Origin: Chloroflexota bacterium
GTDB taxonomy: Bacteria > Chloroflexota > Limnocylindria > P2-11E
Assembly (NCBI GenBank): GCA_013695575.1
Contig: JACDAF010000296.1
Location: 1 to 10,689 of the forward strand
DNA: 10,689 bases
Direction of reading: 5' to 3'
Every line of letters starts with the position of its first letter. Position 1 is the stretch's first letter. Both the position numbers and the translations under genes were made by a program. Below the pieces are notes generated by a model. It was not told where the DNA came from and made no database searches. It saw nothing but the letters and a program-made list of their open reading frames with translations. Positions 1 to 6,962 of this stretch are shown piece after piece.

Positions 1-1896
1 GGCGAGCCTCTCTACGGCTACGTCGCGGAGGGCTACTGGACGGACGTCGGCTCGATCCCGGAGTACGCGCGCGCCAACGCGGACGTCCTGAACGGCCGCG
101 TCCGCACGAGCCCGCTCGGGAGGGAGATCCGTCCGGGCGTCTTCGCGGAGGAGAACGTGGAGATCGATCCGAGCGCGCAGGTCCAGGGCCCGGTCTACCT
201 CGGGGCAGGCGTGAAGATCGCTGGAGGGACGCAGATCGTCGGGCCCACGGTGCTCCGGGACTACGTCGTCGTGGACGCGGGTGCGGTCATCGACCGGTCC
301 ATCGTCTGGCGGAACACGTACGTCGGCGAGCGCGCCGAGCTGCACGGCGCGATCGTCGGGCGTCAGTGTGCCCTCAAGTCCCGCGTCATCCTCGAGGAAG
401 GCAGCGTGATCGGCGACCACTCCGTCGTGAACGAGGGCGCGCGCGTCCGCGCGCAGGTGAAGGTCTGGCCGGACAAGCAGATCGAGGCCGGAGCCACCAT
501 CGGCGCGAGCATCATCTGGGGCTCGCAGGGCCGGCGGGCTCTGTTCGGGCGATTCGGCGTTACCGGGCTCGTCAACGTCGATCTCACACCCGAGTTCGCG
601 GCGCGACTCGGTGCCGCCTACGCCTCCACGCTGCCGGAGGGTGCGACGGTGACGCTCAACCGGGACCAGCACCGCACGAGCCGGATGCTGAAGCGGTCGC
701 TCATGGGAGGGATCGTGAGCGCGGGCGTGCACGTCGCCGACCTCTCGCAAGCGCCGCTGCCGATCGATCGCTTCCACACGCAGCACGTCGGTGCGACGGG
801 AGGGGTCCACGTGCGCGTTTCGCCCTTCGACGTTCGTGTCTGCGACATCAAGTTCTTCGGCCAGCACGCGCTCGACATGGGTAAGCCATCGGAGCGGAAG
901 GTGGAGAACGTCTTCTTTCGCGAAGACTTCAGGCGGGTGACCTACGACGACGTCGGGCGCATCTTCGAGTCGCCGCGCGTCGGCGAGGCGTACAGCGAGG
1001 CATTCGTCCGGAGCGTGCAGCACGCGAAGGAGCTCGCGGTCGCGCGCTTCAACGTCGTGGTGAACTTCTCCCATGGCACTGCGGCGGGATTCCTGCCCCA
1101 GCTCCTCGACGCCCTCGGTATCGACAGCGTCCCGATCCGGGGGGTGGTGTCTGAGAACGTCGGCGCGCGCTCGCTCGAGGACTTCGAGCAGCAGAAGCGG
1201 GAGCTCGGCACGATCACGAGCACCCTGCGCGCGACCTGCGGCATCATCATCGACGCCGGCGGCGAGAAGATCTTCGTCGCGGACGATCGCGGTCGGGTGA
1301 TCGAGGACCGGCACTTCCTCGTCGTCTATGCCAGCCTCGCCGCACGTCACGGGAAGGGGGCGATCGCGGTCCCCGGATTCGCCCCGGCGTCCGTCGAGCG
1401 CGTCGTGACCGAGGCGGGTGGTCGGCTCGTGCGTGTCAGAACGTCCGCGGAGGCGCAGATGAGCTACGCGGCAAGGGAGAAGCCGCTGCTCGTCGCCGAT
1501 GGCCTCGGCGGGTTCATCTTCCCGGCGTTCCATCCGTGGTTCGATGGCCTGTTCGCCGTCGTGCGGCTTCTCGAGCTCCTGGCGCTCAGCGCGCGGCCGC
1601 TGTCGGAGATCGTCGATCAGACACCAACGCCGCACATCGCGCGCCTCAAGGTGGATTGTCCCTGGAACGCGAAGGGCCGCGTGATGCGGATGCTCGCTCA
1701 GGAGCCCGCCACCGAGCACACCCGTCAGGTGGACGGCGTGAAGCATGTCTACGGGAACGAGTGGGTGCTCGTGCTGCCGGATGCCGACCAGCCGGTCTTC
1801 ACCGTTTGGGCGGAGGCCGCCGACGAGGGCCGTGCCTGGGCGCTCGCGCACCAGTACGCGGATCGCGTCGGAACCCTGCGCGGCGACGCCGAGTGA
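1..1896 (+). CDS. Sugar-1-phosphate nucleotidyltransferase / phosphomannomutase-like fusion protein (5' partial)
   Basis: The reading frame is open from base 1 to a TGA at 1894-1896, so the gene begins left of the window; the GTG at 157 is internal. Visible residues 1-20 carry GYWTDVGS, the end of a nucleotidyltransferase domain of the mannose-1-phosphate guanylyltransferase type. About nt 157-540 encodes hexapeptide repeats of a left-handed beta-helix. From about nt 600 to the end is an alpha-D-phosphohexomutase-like region. The fusion family usually exceeds 800 residues, so roughly 200 N-terminal residues are missing. The family is expected to make activated sugars (GDP-mannose type) for cell-surface glycans or glycosylation. 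The mutase half is degenerate. The usual TASHNP serine loop reads RVSPFD (Ser codon 820-822). The metal loop DGDxDR reads DAGGEK (1252-1269). The phosphate loop RPSGTEP reads LPDADQP (about 1774-1794). It may therefore be regulatory or structural rather than catalytic. Substrate is not determined. Confidence 0.9.
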   Translation, partial: GEPLYGYVAEGYWTDVGSIPEYARANADVLNGRVRTSPLGREIRPGVFAEENVEIDPSAQVQGPVYLGAGVKIAGGTQIVGPTVLRDYVVVDAGAVIDRSIVWRNTYVGERAELHGAIVGRQCALKSRVILEEGSVIGDHSVVNEGARVRAQVKVWPDKQIEAGATIGASIIWGSQGRRALFGRFGVTGLVNVDLTPEFAARLGAAYASTLPEGATVTLNRDQHRTSRMLKRSLMGGIVSAGVHVADLSQAPLPIDRFHTQHVGATGGVHVRVSPFDVRVCDIKFFGQHALDMGKPSERKVENVFFREDFRRVTYDDVGRIFESPRVGEAYSEAFVRSVQHAKELAVARFNVVVNFSHGTAAGFLPQLLDALGIDSVPIRGVVSENVGARSLEDFEQQKRELGTITSTLRATCGIIIDAGGEKIFVADDRGRVIEDRHFLVVYASLAARHGKGAIAVPGFAPASVERVVTEAGGRLVRVRTSAEAQMSYAAREKPLLVADGLGGFIFPAFHPWFDGLFAVVRLLELLALSARPLSEIVDQTPTPHIARLKVDCPWNAKGRVMRMLAQEPATEHTRQVDGVKHVYGNEWVLVLPDADQPVFTVWAEAADEGRAWALAHQYADRVGTLRGDAE

Positions 1897-2756
1897 CCGA
1901 GACGGTCCGCATCGCGGTCGCGCAGTGCGCACCAGCCCTCGGTGCGTTCGGCCGCAACCTGGACATGCACGAGCGCTGGATCGAGCAGGCGCGCGGCGCG
2001 GCCGCCAGCCTCGTCGTCTTCCCCGAGCTCTCGCTGACGGGGTATTACGTGAAGGACCTCGCGGGCGAGCTTGCCTGCACCGCCGACGATGCTCGCCTCG
2101 AGCGCATCGCTCTGGCGTCCCGCGACATCGACGTGATCGCCGGCTTCATCGAGCGTGCGCCGGACGCCCGCCTGCACATCGCGTCCGGCTACTGGGCGAA
2201 GGGGTCACTGCGCCACGTCCATCGCAAGGTGTATCTGCCGACCTACGGGATCTTCGACGACGGCCGCTACTTCGGTGCTGGGGAGCACTTCGGGACCTTC
2301 GACAGCGTCGCCGGACGCGCGGGGATCGCGATCTGCGAGGACCTCTGGCATCTCTCGGTCCCGTACCTCTACTCGGCCGCCGGAGCGACGGTCATCTTCG
2401 CGCCGTCGGACAGCCCCGGGCGCGGCGTCGCCGAGGGGGGCGACCTCGGCACGGCGGACTCCTGTCGGCTGATGAACCGCTTCTACGCGCAGTACCTCAC
2501 CATGTACATCGTCTTTGCCAATCGCGTAGGCCACGAAGACGGCATCGGCTTCTGGGGCGGGTCAGAGGTCGTCGCGCCCGACGGGAGCGTCGTCGCGCGC
2601 GCGGCCGAGTTCGAGGAGGAGCTGCTCCTCGCCGACGTCGATCCGGCGCTGACCGCCCGCGAGCGCGAGCGCAACCCGCTCATCCGTGACGAGCGCGAAG
2701 ACCTCGTGTTGCGGCACCTGGCGAGCCGGCTCGGGCTCGGCGTGCCCGGGGCGTGA
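1893..2756 (+). CDS. Nitrilase-superfamily amidase, probable glutaminase subunit of NAD+ synthase
   Basis: The GTG start at 1893 overlaps the upstream stop (GTGA) and gives 287 residues, one complete carbon-nitrogen hydrolase domain starting IAVAQCAPALG. The Glu-Lys-Cys triad is visible: E45 in FPELSLTGYY, K112 in HRKVYLPTYG and C148 in GIAICEDLWH. The LPTYGIFDDGRYF segment after the lysine is typical of the glutaminase domain of glutamine-dependent NAD+ synthetases and related amidases. The gene overlaps the NAD+ synthetase gene by 4 bp. I infer that it hydrolyses glutamine and passes ammonia to that enzyme in the cytoplasm. In most glutamine-dependent NadE proteins this domain is fused at the N terminus; here it is separate. 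The reading frame is open upstream to 1536, but that part runs across the previous gene and is a shadow. It could instead be an independent omega-amidase, though the position argues for NAD+ synthesis. Confidence 0.9.
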   Translation: MTETVRIAVAQCAPALGAFGRNLDMHERWIEQARGAAASLVVFPELSLTGYYVKDLAGELACTADDARLERIALASRDIDVIAGFIERAPDARLHIASGYWAKGSLRHVHRKVYLPTYGIFDDGRYFGAGEHFGTFDSVAGRAGIAICEDLWHLSVPYLYSAAGATVIFAPSDSPGRGVAEGGDLGTADSCRLMNRFYAQYLTMYIVFANRVGHEDGIGFWGGSEVVAPDGSVVARAAEFEEELLLADVDPALTARERERNPLIRDEREDLVLRHLASRLGLGVPGA

Positions 2757-3619
2757 CAACCTCCGTGCGTCCCCTGCGCCTGCGTCCCGGCGATCTCTCG
2801 CCGCTCCGGATCGACGAGGCGCTCGTGCGGCGGATGCTCGTGTCGTTCCTCCGGGACGAGACGGCGAAGGCCGGGATGCGTCGCGTGGTGCTCGGCCTCT
2901 CCGGTGGGGTCGACAGCGCCGTGGTCGCCGCGCTCGCGGCGGAGGCATTCGGTCCCGAGCGCGTCACGGCGCTCTTCACGCCCTACCGCACGAGCGCGCC
3001 AGCGTCGCGCGAGCACTCGCAGCTCGTGGCGGACACGTATGGGCTCGCCCTCGAGGAGATCGAGATCACCGCGCAGGTCGACGCCTTCTTCTCGCGCATG
3101 CCGAATGCCGATCGCGTGCGCATCGGCAACAAGATGGCCCGCGAGCGGAAGAGCATCGAGTACGACCGCTCGTGGCCGGATGCACTGGTGCTCGGCACAA
3201 GTAACAAGACCGAGCTCCTGCTCGGCTACGGCACGCAGTTCGGGGACCTCGCATCGGCACTCAACCCCATCGGCGACCTCTACAAGACGCAGCTTCGAGA
3301 GCTCGCGCTGAACGTCGGCGTCCCTGGGCAGGTCGTGTCGAAGCCGCCGAGCGCCGAACTTTGGGAGGGGCAGACCGACGAAGGTGAGCTCGGGTTCGGC
3401 TACTCCGAGGCAGACCTGATCCTGTACGGACTGGTGGACCGGCGCATGCGCGCCGACGACCTCGTGTCGTCCGGCTTCGAGGGCACGCTCGTCAGCCGCA
3501 TCCGCGAGCGTGTGCGGAAGAGCCACTTCAAGCGCGTCATGCCGCTCATCGCGAAGGTGAGCCTCCGCACGATCGGCCATGATTTCCTCTACCCGCGCGA
3601 CTGGGAGGCCGACCTCTGA
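2753..3619 (+). CDS. nadE: NAD+ synthetase (ATP pyrophosphatase domain)
   Basis: This enzyme adenylates and amidates nicotinate adenine dinucleotide to NAD+, the last step of NAD+ biosynthesis, in the cytoplasm. The 288-residue protein starts at GTG 2753, overlapping the amidase stop by 4 bp (GTGA). The P-loop-like PP-motif SGGVDS is at residues 50-55. GNKMARERKS (125-134) and GTSNKTE (148-154) match the conserved NadE substrate-binding blocks. KPPSAELWEGQTDE near residue 195-210 is the usual acidic loop, and the ending LYPRDW is typical. The length fits a stand-alone NH3-type NadE (about 245-290 residues). A glutamine amidohydrolase encoded just upstream suggests that glutamine is nevertheless the nitrogen donor through a two-subunit complex. 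No separate ribosome-binding site is obvious, so translation is probably coupled to the amidase. Confidence 0.95.
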   Translation: MTTSVRPLRLRPGDLSPLRIDEALVRRMLVSFLRDETAKAGMRRVVLGLSGGVDSAVVAALAAEAFGPERVTALFTPYRTSAPASREHSQLVADTYGLALEEIEITAQVDAFFSRMPNADRVRIGNKMARERKSIEYDRSWPDALVLGTSNKTELLLGYGTQFGDLASALNPIGDLYKTQLRELALNVGVPGQVVSKPPSAELWEGQTDEGELGFGYSEADLILYGLVDRRMRADDLVSSGFEGTLVSRIRERVRKSHFKRVMPLIAKVSLRTIGHDFLYPRDWEADL

Positions 3620-3624
3620 TTGAT

Positions 3625-3671
3625 CCCCAGGCCCGACTCGACTTCGTCTCGTCGGCTGACTGAGCCTGGGG
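3625..3671 (+). promoter_or_regulatory. Long hairpin between nadE and the EamA-type gene
   Basis: An exact 8-bp inverted repeat, CCCCAGGC (3625-3632) and GCCTGGGG (3664-3671), encloses a second stem, CCGAC (3633-3637) with GTCGG (3651-3655). The inner loop can add GAC/GTC (3640-3642 with 3646-3648) around TTC. The two stems stack directly on the 5' side and leave an 8-base bulge (3656-3663) on the 3' side. No run of T follows, so it is not a classical intrinsic terminator. The 3' arm covers the possible upstream start codons of the transporter gene (CTG at 3660 and 3666), so it may limit initiation there or mark an RNA processing point. Function is inferred only. Confidence 0.4.
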
Positions 3672-4535
3672 TACGCGCTCGCGCTCGCTGCCGCGACGCT
3701 GTTCGGTCTCGGAGGGATCGTGGCGAAGCTCGCCTTCGAGGCGGGCTTCCTGCCCTCGGACCTGGCCGAGCTCCGGATCATCTTCTCCTTCCTGCTCCTG
3801 CTCCTGCTCGTCTTCGTGTTCCGCCGGGGCGACCTCGGAGTCCGGCGTCGCGACCTCAGCTCCCTTGCGGCGTTCGGGATCGCCGGCATCGGCGCTGTGC
3901 AGCTGTCCTACTACGAGGCGATCCAGCGTCTGCCGATCGGGGTGGCGCTCGTGATCCAGTACACGGCGCCGCTCCTGCTGCTGCTGTATGCGCGGCTCAC
4001 CGGGAAGCGTGTCGGCGCGCGGCTCTGGCTCGCGGCGCTGCTCACGATCGCTGGCTGCGCACTCGTTGTCGGGATCTACGACGAGTCGCTGCGTGCCGTG
4101 AACGCCACCGGCGCGCTCCTCTCGGTGCTCTCGGCCGTCATCTTCGCGCTGTACTTCACGCTCGCCGAGCGTGTGCTCACGGTGCACCGCCCGTGGACCG
4201 CGCTGCTCTACGGACTTGGTTTCGCGCTTCTTGCCTGGGCGGTCGTGCGGCCGGTCTGGCTGTTGCCCTGGGAGCTCGCCGGAGCGAACTGGACGCTTGT
4301 CGCCGGCATCGCCGTCCTGACCGTGATCCCGTTCGGGTTGACCCTCGCGGCGGTCTCGCTCATCCCCGCGGCGCGCGTCGGCCTGACGGCCACGTTCGAG
4401 CCCGTCGTGGCGGCGGTTGCCGCGTTCTTCCTCCTCCACGAGGCGCTGGAGCCGCCGCAGCTCGCCGGTGGAGCGGTGGTCCTGGCAGGGATCGCGATAG
4501 CGCAGTCGCTGCGTCCCCGCGAGGGAGGGGTGTAG
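3660..4535 (+). CDS. EamA/DMT-family transporter, ten predicted membrane helices
   Basis: This is an inner-membrane drug/metabolite-transporter superfamily exporter or permease with two EamA repeats. From 3660 it has 291 residues, the usual family size. Hydrophobic segments run from about residues 3-22, 40-54 (a leucine run), 69-85, 92-112 and onward in ten helices. The second repeat includes a TFEPVVAAVAAFFLLHEAL block typical of the family. The start is uncertain. The frame is closed by TGA at 3657-3659 and followed at once by CTG AGC CTG. Residues 1-20 from this CTG supply the conserved first helix (LGYALALAAATLFGLGG). The next usual start is GTG at 3720. It has a good GGAGG at 3711-3715 but would delete helix 1. 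I prefer the CTG, with low certainty. The substrate is unknown; amino acids, metabolites and drugs are all possible in this family. The gene is separated by about 40 bp from nadE. Confidence 0.85.
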   Translation: MSLGYALALAAATLFGLGGIVAKLAFEAGFLPSDLAELRIIFSFLLLLLLVFVFRRGDLGVRRRDLSSLAAFGIAGIGAVQLSYYEAIQRLPIGVALVIQYTAPLLLLLYARLTGKRVGARLWLAALLTIAGCALVVGIYDESLRAVNATGALLSVLSAVIFALYFTLAERVLTVHRPWTALLYGLGFALLAWAVVRPVWLLPWELAGANWTLVAGIAVLTVIPFGLTLAAVSLIPAARVGLTATFEPVVAAVAAFFLLHEALEPPQLAGGAVVLAGIAIAQSLRPREGGV

Positions 4536-4537
4536 GT

Positions 4538-4596
4538 GGTCACGGCACCGCCGGGCGTCGCCATGACCGTCTTGCCGCTTCGCGTATCGGTCACGG
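4538..4596 (+). repeat. Direct/inverted GGTCACGG repeats in the rsmI leader
   Basis: The 68-bp gap between the transporter stop and rsmI holds GGTCACGG twice (4538-4545 and 4589-4596), with TGACCG (4564-4569) inverted relative to CGGTCA (4588-4593). The 6-bp inverted pair encloses 18 bases. It could be an operator or a weak stem, or chance in GC-rich DNA. No convincing -10/-35 promoter is visible. I see nothing else in this gap apart from the rsmI ribosome-binding site. Confidence 0.25.
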
Positions 4597-4598
4597 AG
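4595..4598 (+). promoter_or_regulatory. Ribosome-binding site of rsmI
   Basis: GGAG lies five bases before the GTG at 4604. It decides the start, because the rsmI frame is open far upstream, through the transporter gene, to 3620. Confidence 0.6.
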
Positions 4599-4603
4599 TA
4601 GGG

Positions 4604-5296
4604 GTGGGAAAGCTCTACCTCGTGGCCACCCCGATCGGCAACCTCGAGGACGTCTCGCCGCGCGCGCTCCGCATCCTCCAGGAGGCGCACATGGTGGCGT
4701 GCGAGGACACGCGCCACACCCAGATCCTCCTCCGGCGGTACGAGATCCGGGCCAAGCACCTGACGTCATACAACGAGTTCAACCACAAGCGGCAGGTGAG
4801 CGTGCTCGTCGGTCAGCTCGACCGTGGATGGGATGTCGCGCTGGTGTCTGACGCCGGCACACCCGCGCTCTCGGATCCGGGTGAGGCCCTGGTGGCCGCG
4901 GCCGTCGCTGCCGGTCACGACGTGGTGGCGATCCCCGGCCCGAACGCGGCGATCGCGGCGCTCGTCGCCTCGGGGCTGCCGACGCGCGAGTTCACGTTCC
5001 TCGGTTTCCTGCCGAAGAAGAGCGGCGAGCGCCGTCGCCGCCTGGCCGCGCTGATCGAGGAGGGCCGAACCATCGTGGTGTACGAAAGCCCGTACCGCGT
5101 TGACGACACCCTCGCTGATCTCGCGGCCGTCGCGCCCGGCGCACGCGTGGCCGTCGCGCGTGAGCTCACCAAGCTTCATGAGGAGTTCGTCCGCGGGACG
5201 GCGACCGAGGTGGCCGCTCGGTATGCTGCGCAGCGTCCGAAAGGCGAGATCACCATCGTGATCGCCCCGGCGGAGGCGACAGAGGGAGACGGGTGA
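4604..5296 (+). CDS. rsmI: 16S rRNA (cytidine-1402-2'-O)-methyltransferase RsmI, short form
   Basis: RsmI transfers a methyl group from S-adenosylmethionine to the 2'-O of C1402 in the decoding centre of 16S rRNA. The GTG at 4604 follows a GGAG and gives 230 residues. The tetrapyrrole-methylase-like fold is clear: LVATPIGNLEDVSPRA (residues 6-21) at the N terminus, CEDTRHT (33-39), LTSYNEFN (53-60), the hallmark LVSDAGTPALSDPG (80-93), then IPGPNAA and YESPYRV further on. The ELTKLHEEFVRGT segment is also diagnostic. The protein stops soon after the KGEITIVIAP strand. The C-terminal helical region that brings E. coli RsmI to about 286 residues is therefore absent. All catalytic-core motifs are present, so I expect an active enzyme. 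Its stop overlaps the next gene by 4 bp; this housekeeping gene is probably co-transcribed with the ligase block. Confidence 0.95.
   Translation: MGKLYLVATPIGNLEDVSPRALRILQEAHMVACEDTRHTQILLRRYEIRAKHLTSYNEFNHKRQVSVLVGQLDRGWDVALVSDAGTPALSDPGEALVAAAVAAGHDVVAIPGPNAAIAALVASGLPTREFTFLGFLPKKSGERRRRLAALIEEGRTIVVYESPYRVDDTLADLAAVAPGARVAVARELTKLHEEFVRGTATEVAARYAAQRPKGEITIVIAPAEATEGDG
5284..5288 (+). promoter_or_regulatory. Ribosome-binding site of the esterase gene
   Basis: GGGAG sits four bases before the GTG at 5293, inside the end of rsmI. It is one of the few recognisable Shine-Dalgarno sequences in the block, so the following genes probably depend on coupling to this one. Confidence 0.45.
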
Positions 5297-6000
5297 GCCG
5301 GACATACCGCACGTGGCACAGTCCCGCCCTCGATCGCCGCATGGAGCTCCTGACCTTCGGCGAGCGAGGCATGCCGGTGGTCGTCTTCCCGACCTCCAGG
5401 GGACGCTTCTACCAGTGGGAGGACTTCGGCATGGTCGCGCACCTGCAGGATCGGATCGATTCGGGGAATCTGCAGCTCTGGTGCGTCGACAGCGTGGACA
5501 GTGAGTCGTTCTACGACGATGAGAGGACGCCGGAAGAGCGCGCACGGCGTCACGTCGCGTACGAGCGACACATCGTCGACGAGGTGCTTCCCGCGGTGGC
5601 CGAGGCGAACCCGGGCTCGCAGCGGTGCCTGCTCGGCGCCTCGTTCGGCGCCTTCCACGCCGTGACGATCGCGTTGCGCTACCCGGATGTGGCGCGGAAG
5701 GTCGTATGCCTCTCGGGCGCGTACGACGCGGCCCGCTGGCTCGGTAGCGTGCGTCAGGGTGACTGCTACTTCGTGAATCCGCTGGCATTCCTGCCCGGAC
5801 TCACCGACGAGCGCTACCTTGCGCCGCTCCGCGAGACCGAGATCATCATCGCGACGGGCGACCTGGACCCGAACGCATCCGAGTCCCGCGTGCTCGCCGC
5901 ACACCTGCAGCAAAAGGGGGTGCCCGCCGCCCTGCACGTGTGGCGCGGCTGGTCGCATGATTGGCCGTACTGGAAGGACATGGTGGACGCCTACCTATGA
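5293..6000 (+). CDS. Esterase-family alpha/beta hydrolase
   Basis: This 235-residue protein begins at a GTG overlapping the rsmI stop (GTGA). It belongs to the esterase D-type alpha/beta hydrolases (PF00756-like), a family that includes acyl esterases and S-formylglutathione hydrolases. The nucleophile is S117 in the elbow GASFGAFHA. D190 or D192 in ATGDLDPN is the likely acid, and H222 in WSHDWPYW the likely base. An oxyanion-loop candidate is FPTSRGRFYQWEDFGM (32-47), which is rich in aromatic residues. No signal peptide is visible, so it is probably cytoplasmic. It leads a run of three ATP-dependent ligases and overlaps the first by 4 bp. It may therefore release, trim or proofread an ester, thioester or amide intermediate of that pathway. 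The substrate cannot be told from sequence. Confidence 0.85.
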   Translation: MSRTYRTWHSPALDRRMELLTFGERGMPVVVFPTSRGRFYQWEDFGMVAHLQDRIDSGNLQLWCVDSVDSESFYDDERTPEERARRHVAYERHIVDEVLPAVAEANPGSQRCLLGASFGAFHAVTIALRYPDVARKVVCLSGAYDAARWLGSVRQGDCYFVNPLAFLPGLTDERYLAPLRETEIIIATGDLDPNASESRVLAAHLQQKGVPAALHVWRGWSHDWPYWKDMVDAYL

Positions 6001-6962
6001 CGGACGAGAATCTCGTCGGGCTGCTCGTCGGCCGGGAGAACACGTTCCCGGGGCCCTTTCTCGAACGTCTGGCCGAGAAGGGGGCGCAGCACGGCGTCCG
6101 CGGCGAGCTAGCCGTGCTGGGCGGCGCGCGGGAGCTCGACGAGCCGCGATACAGCGTCATCGTCGACCGTATCAGCCACGAGGTCCCGTACTATCGCGCT
6201 CACCTGAAGAGCGCCGCGCTGCTCGGCACGACCGTCATCAACGACCCGTTCTGGTGGGAGTCCGACGAGAAGTTCTTCGAGTGCACGCTTGCGCGGAAGC
6301 TGGGCGTCGCCGTCCCGAAGACCATCGTCCTGCCGAACAAGTCCTACATCCCCGACATCAGCGAGCTGTCGCTGCGAAATCTGGCGTACCCCCTCGACTG
6401 GGACGGCTTCCTCGCCTACGTGGGCCTCCCGGCGATCCTGAAGCCGAACACCGGCGGCGGCTGGAAGGACGTCTACAAGGTCGACAGCAAGGAGGAGCTC
6501 CTGTGGGCCTACGACCAGACCGGGACCGCCACGTTCGGCCAACGGCCGAAGACGATGATCCTGCAGGAGTTCATCGCCTGGGATGACTACATCAGGTGCA
6601 TCGCCATCGGGCGCGAGCACGTCATGCCGATCCGCTACGACCCGACCGCGCCGTTCCACGAGCGCTACGCCATCGACAAGCCCGTCGCCGGGGAGCTGCG
6701 TGATGCGGCGATCCGCGACGCGCGGACGCTCACGGATGCCCTCGGGTACGACATGGACACCGTCGAGTTCGCCGTGCGCGACGGGATCCTGTACGCCATC
6801 GACTTCCTCAACCCCGCCCCGGATTTCGACAGCTTCTCCATCAAGGAGGAGAACTTCGACTGGGTGCTCGAGCGCATGACGGACCTCGTCATCTCCTACG
6901 CGACCGGCACGGCGACGCCGCCTTGGGTCGGGGAGCACCGCTGGTGGCGGCACATCCGCTAG
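5997..6962 (+). CDS. ATP-grasp carboxylate-amine ligase-like protein
   Basis: The ATG at 5997 overlaps the esterase stop (ATGA) and gives 321 residues. The frame is open back to 5961, but that part lies inside the esterase gene. The ATP-grasp fold is visible. An N-terminal pre-ATP domain covers about 1-95. LPAILKPNTGGGWKDVYKV (144-162) holds the ATP-binding lysine K149 and a glycine-rich loop. MILQEFIAWDDYIR (187-200) is the hinge that contacts adenine. E257 (VEFAVRDG) and DFLNP (D269, N272) are the Mg2+/ATP ligands. Such enzymes form an acyl phosphate from a carboxylate and condense it with an amine. It resembles RimK/D-Ala-D-Ala-ligase-like enzymes only in these motifs and I do not recognise a named subfamily. 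Tight coupling to a second ATP-grasp and a GCS2 ligase suggests sequential bond formation on one molecule. Confidence 0.88.
   Translation: MTDENLVGLLVGRENTFPGPFLERLAEKGAQHGVRGELAVLGGARELDEPRYSVIVDRISHEVPYYRAHLKSAALLGTTVINDPFWWESDEKFFECTLARKLGVAVPKTIVLPNKSYIPDISELSLRNLAYPLDWDGFLAYVGLPAILKPNTGGGWKDVYKVDSKEELLWAYDQTGTATFGQRPKTMILQEFIAWDDYIRCIAIGREHVMPIRYDPTAPFHERYAIDKPVAGELRDAAIRDARTLTDALGYDMDTVEFAVRDGILYAIDFLNPAPDFDSFSIKEENFDWVLERMTDLVISYATGTATPPWVGEHRWWRHIR

Noticed and set aside
363..884. Small frames on both strands within the first gene
   Set aside because: They are Arg-rich shadows with no start signals, lying inside a strongly conserved protein.
157..1896. GTG at 157 as the start of the first gene
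   Set aside because: The frame is open to base 1 and the upstream residues (GYWTDVGS) belong to the nucleotidyltransferase domain, so the gene is truncated by the window edge.
2483..3889. 468-codon open frame on the - strand opposite nadE
   Set aside because: It has no motifs. It spans the antisense of three convincing genes and their junctions.
4563..4601. 12-codon leader-peptide-like frame (ATG to TAG) just before rsmI
   Set aside because: It has no ribosome-binding site and no runs of regulatory codons. Such short frames are expected by chance.
3620..4603. N-terminal extension of rsmI from TTG 3620 in the same frame
   Set aside because: This part is the out-of-frame reading of the transporter gene. 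The RsmI fold begins at the GTG 4604, which has its own GGAG.
3546..4769. 407-codon open frame on the - strand opposite the transporter gene
   Set aside because: The translation is low-complexity and Arg/Glu/Gln-rich, and it lies antisense to a well-formed ten-helix membrane protein.
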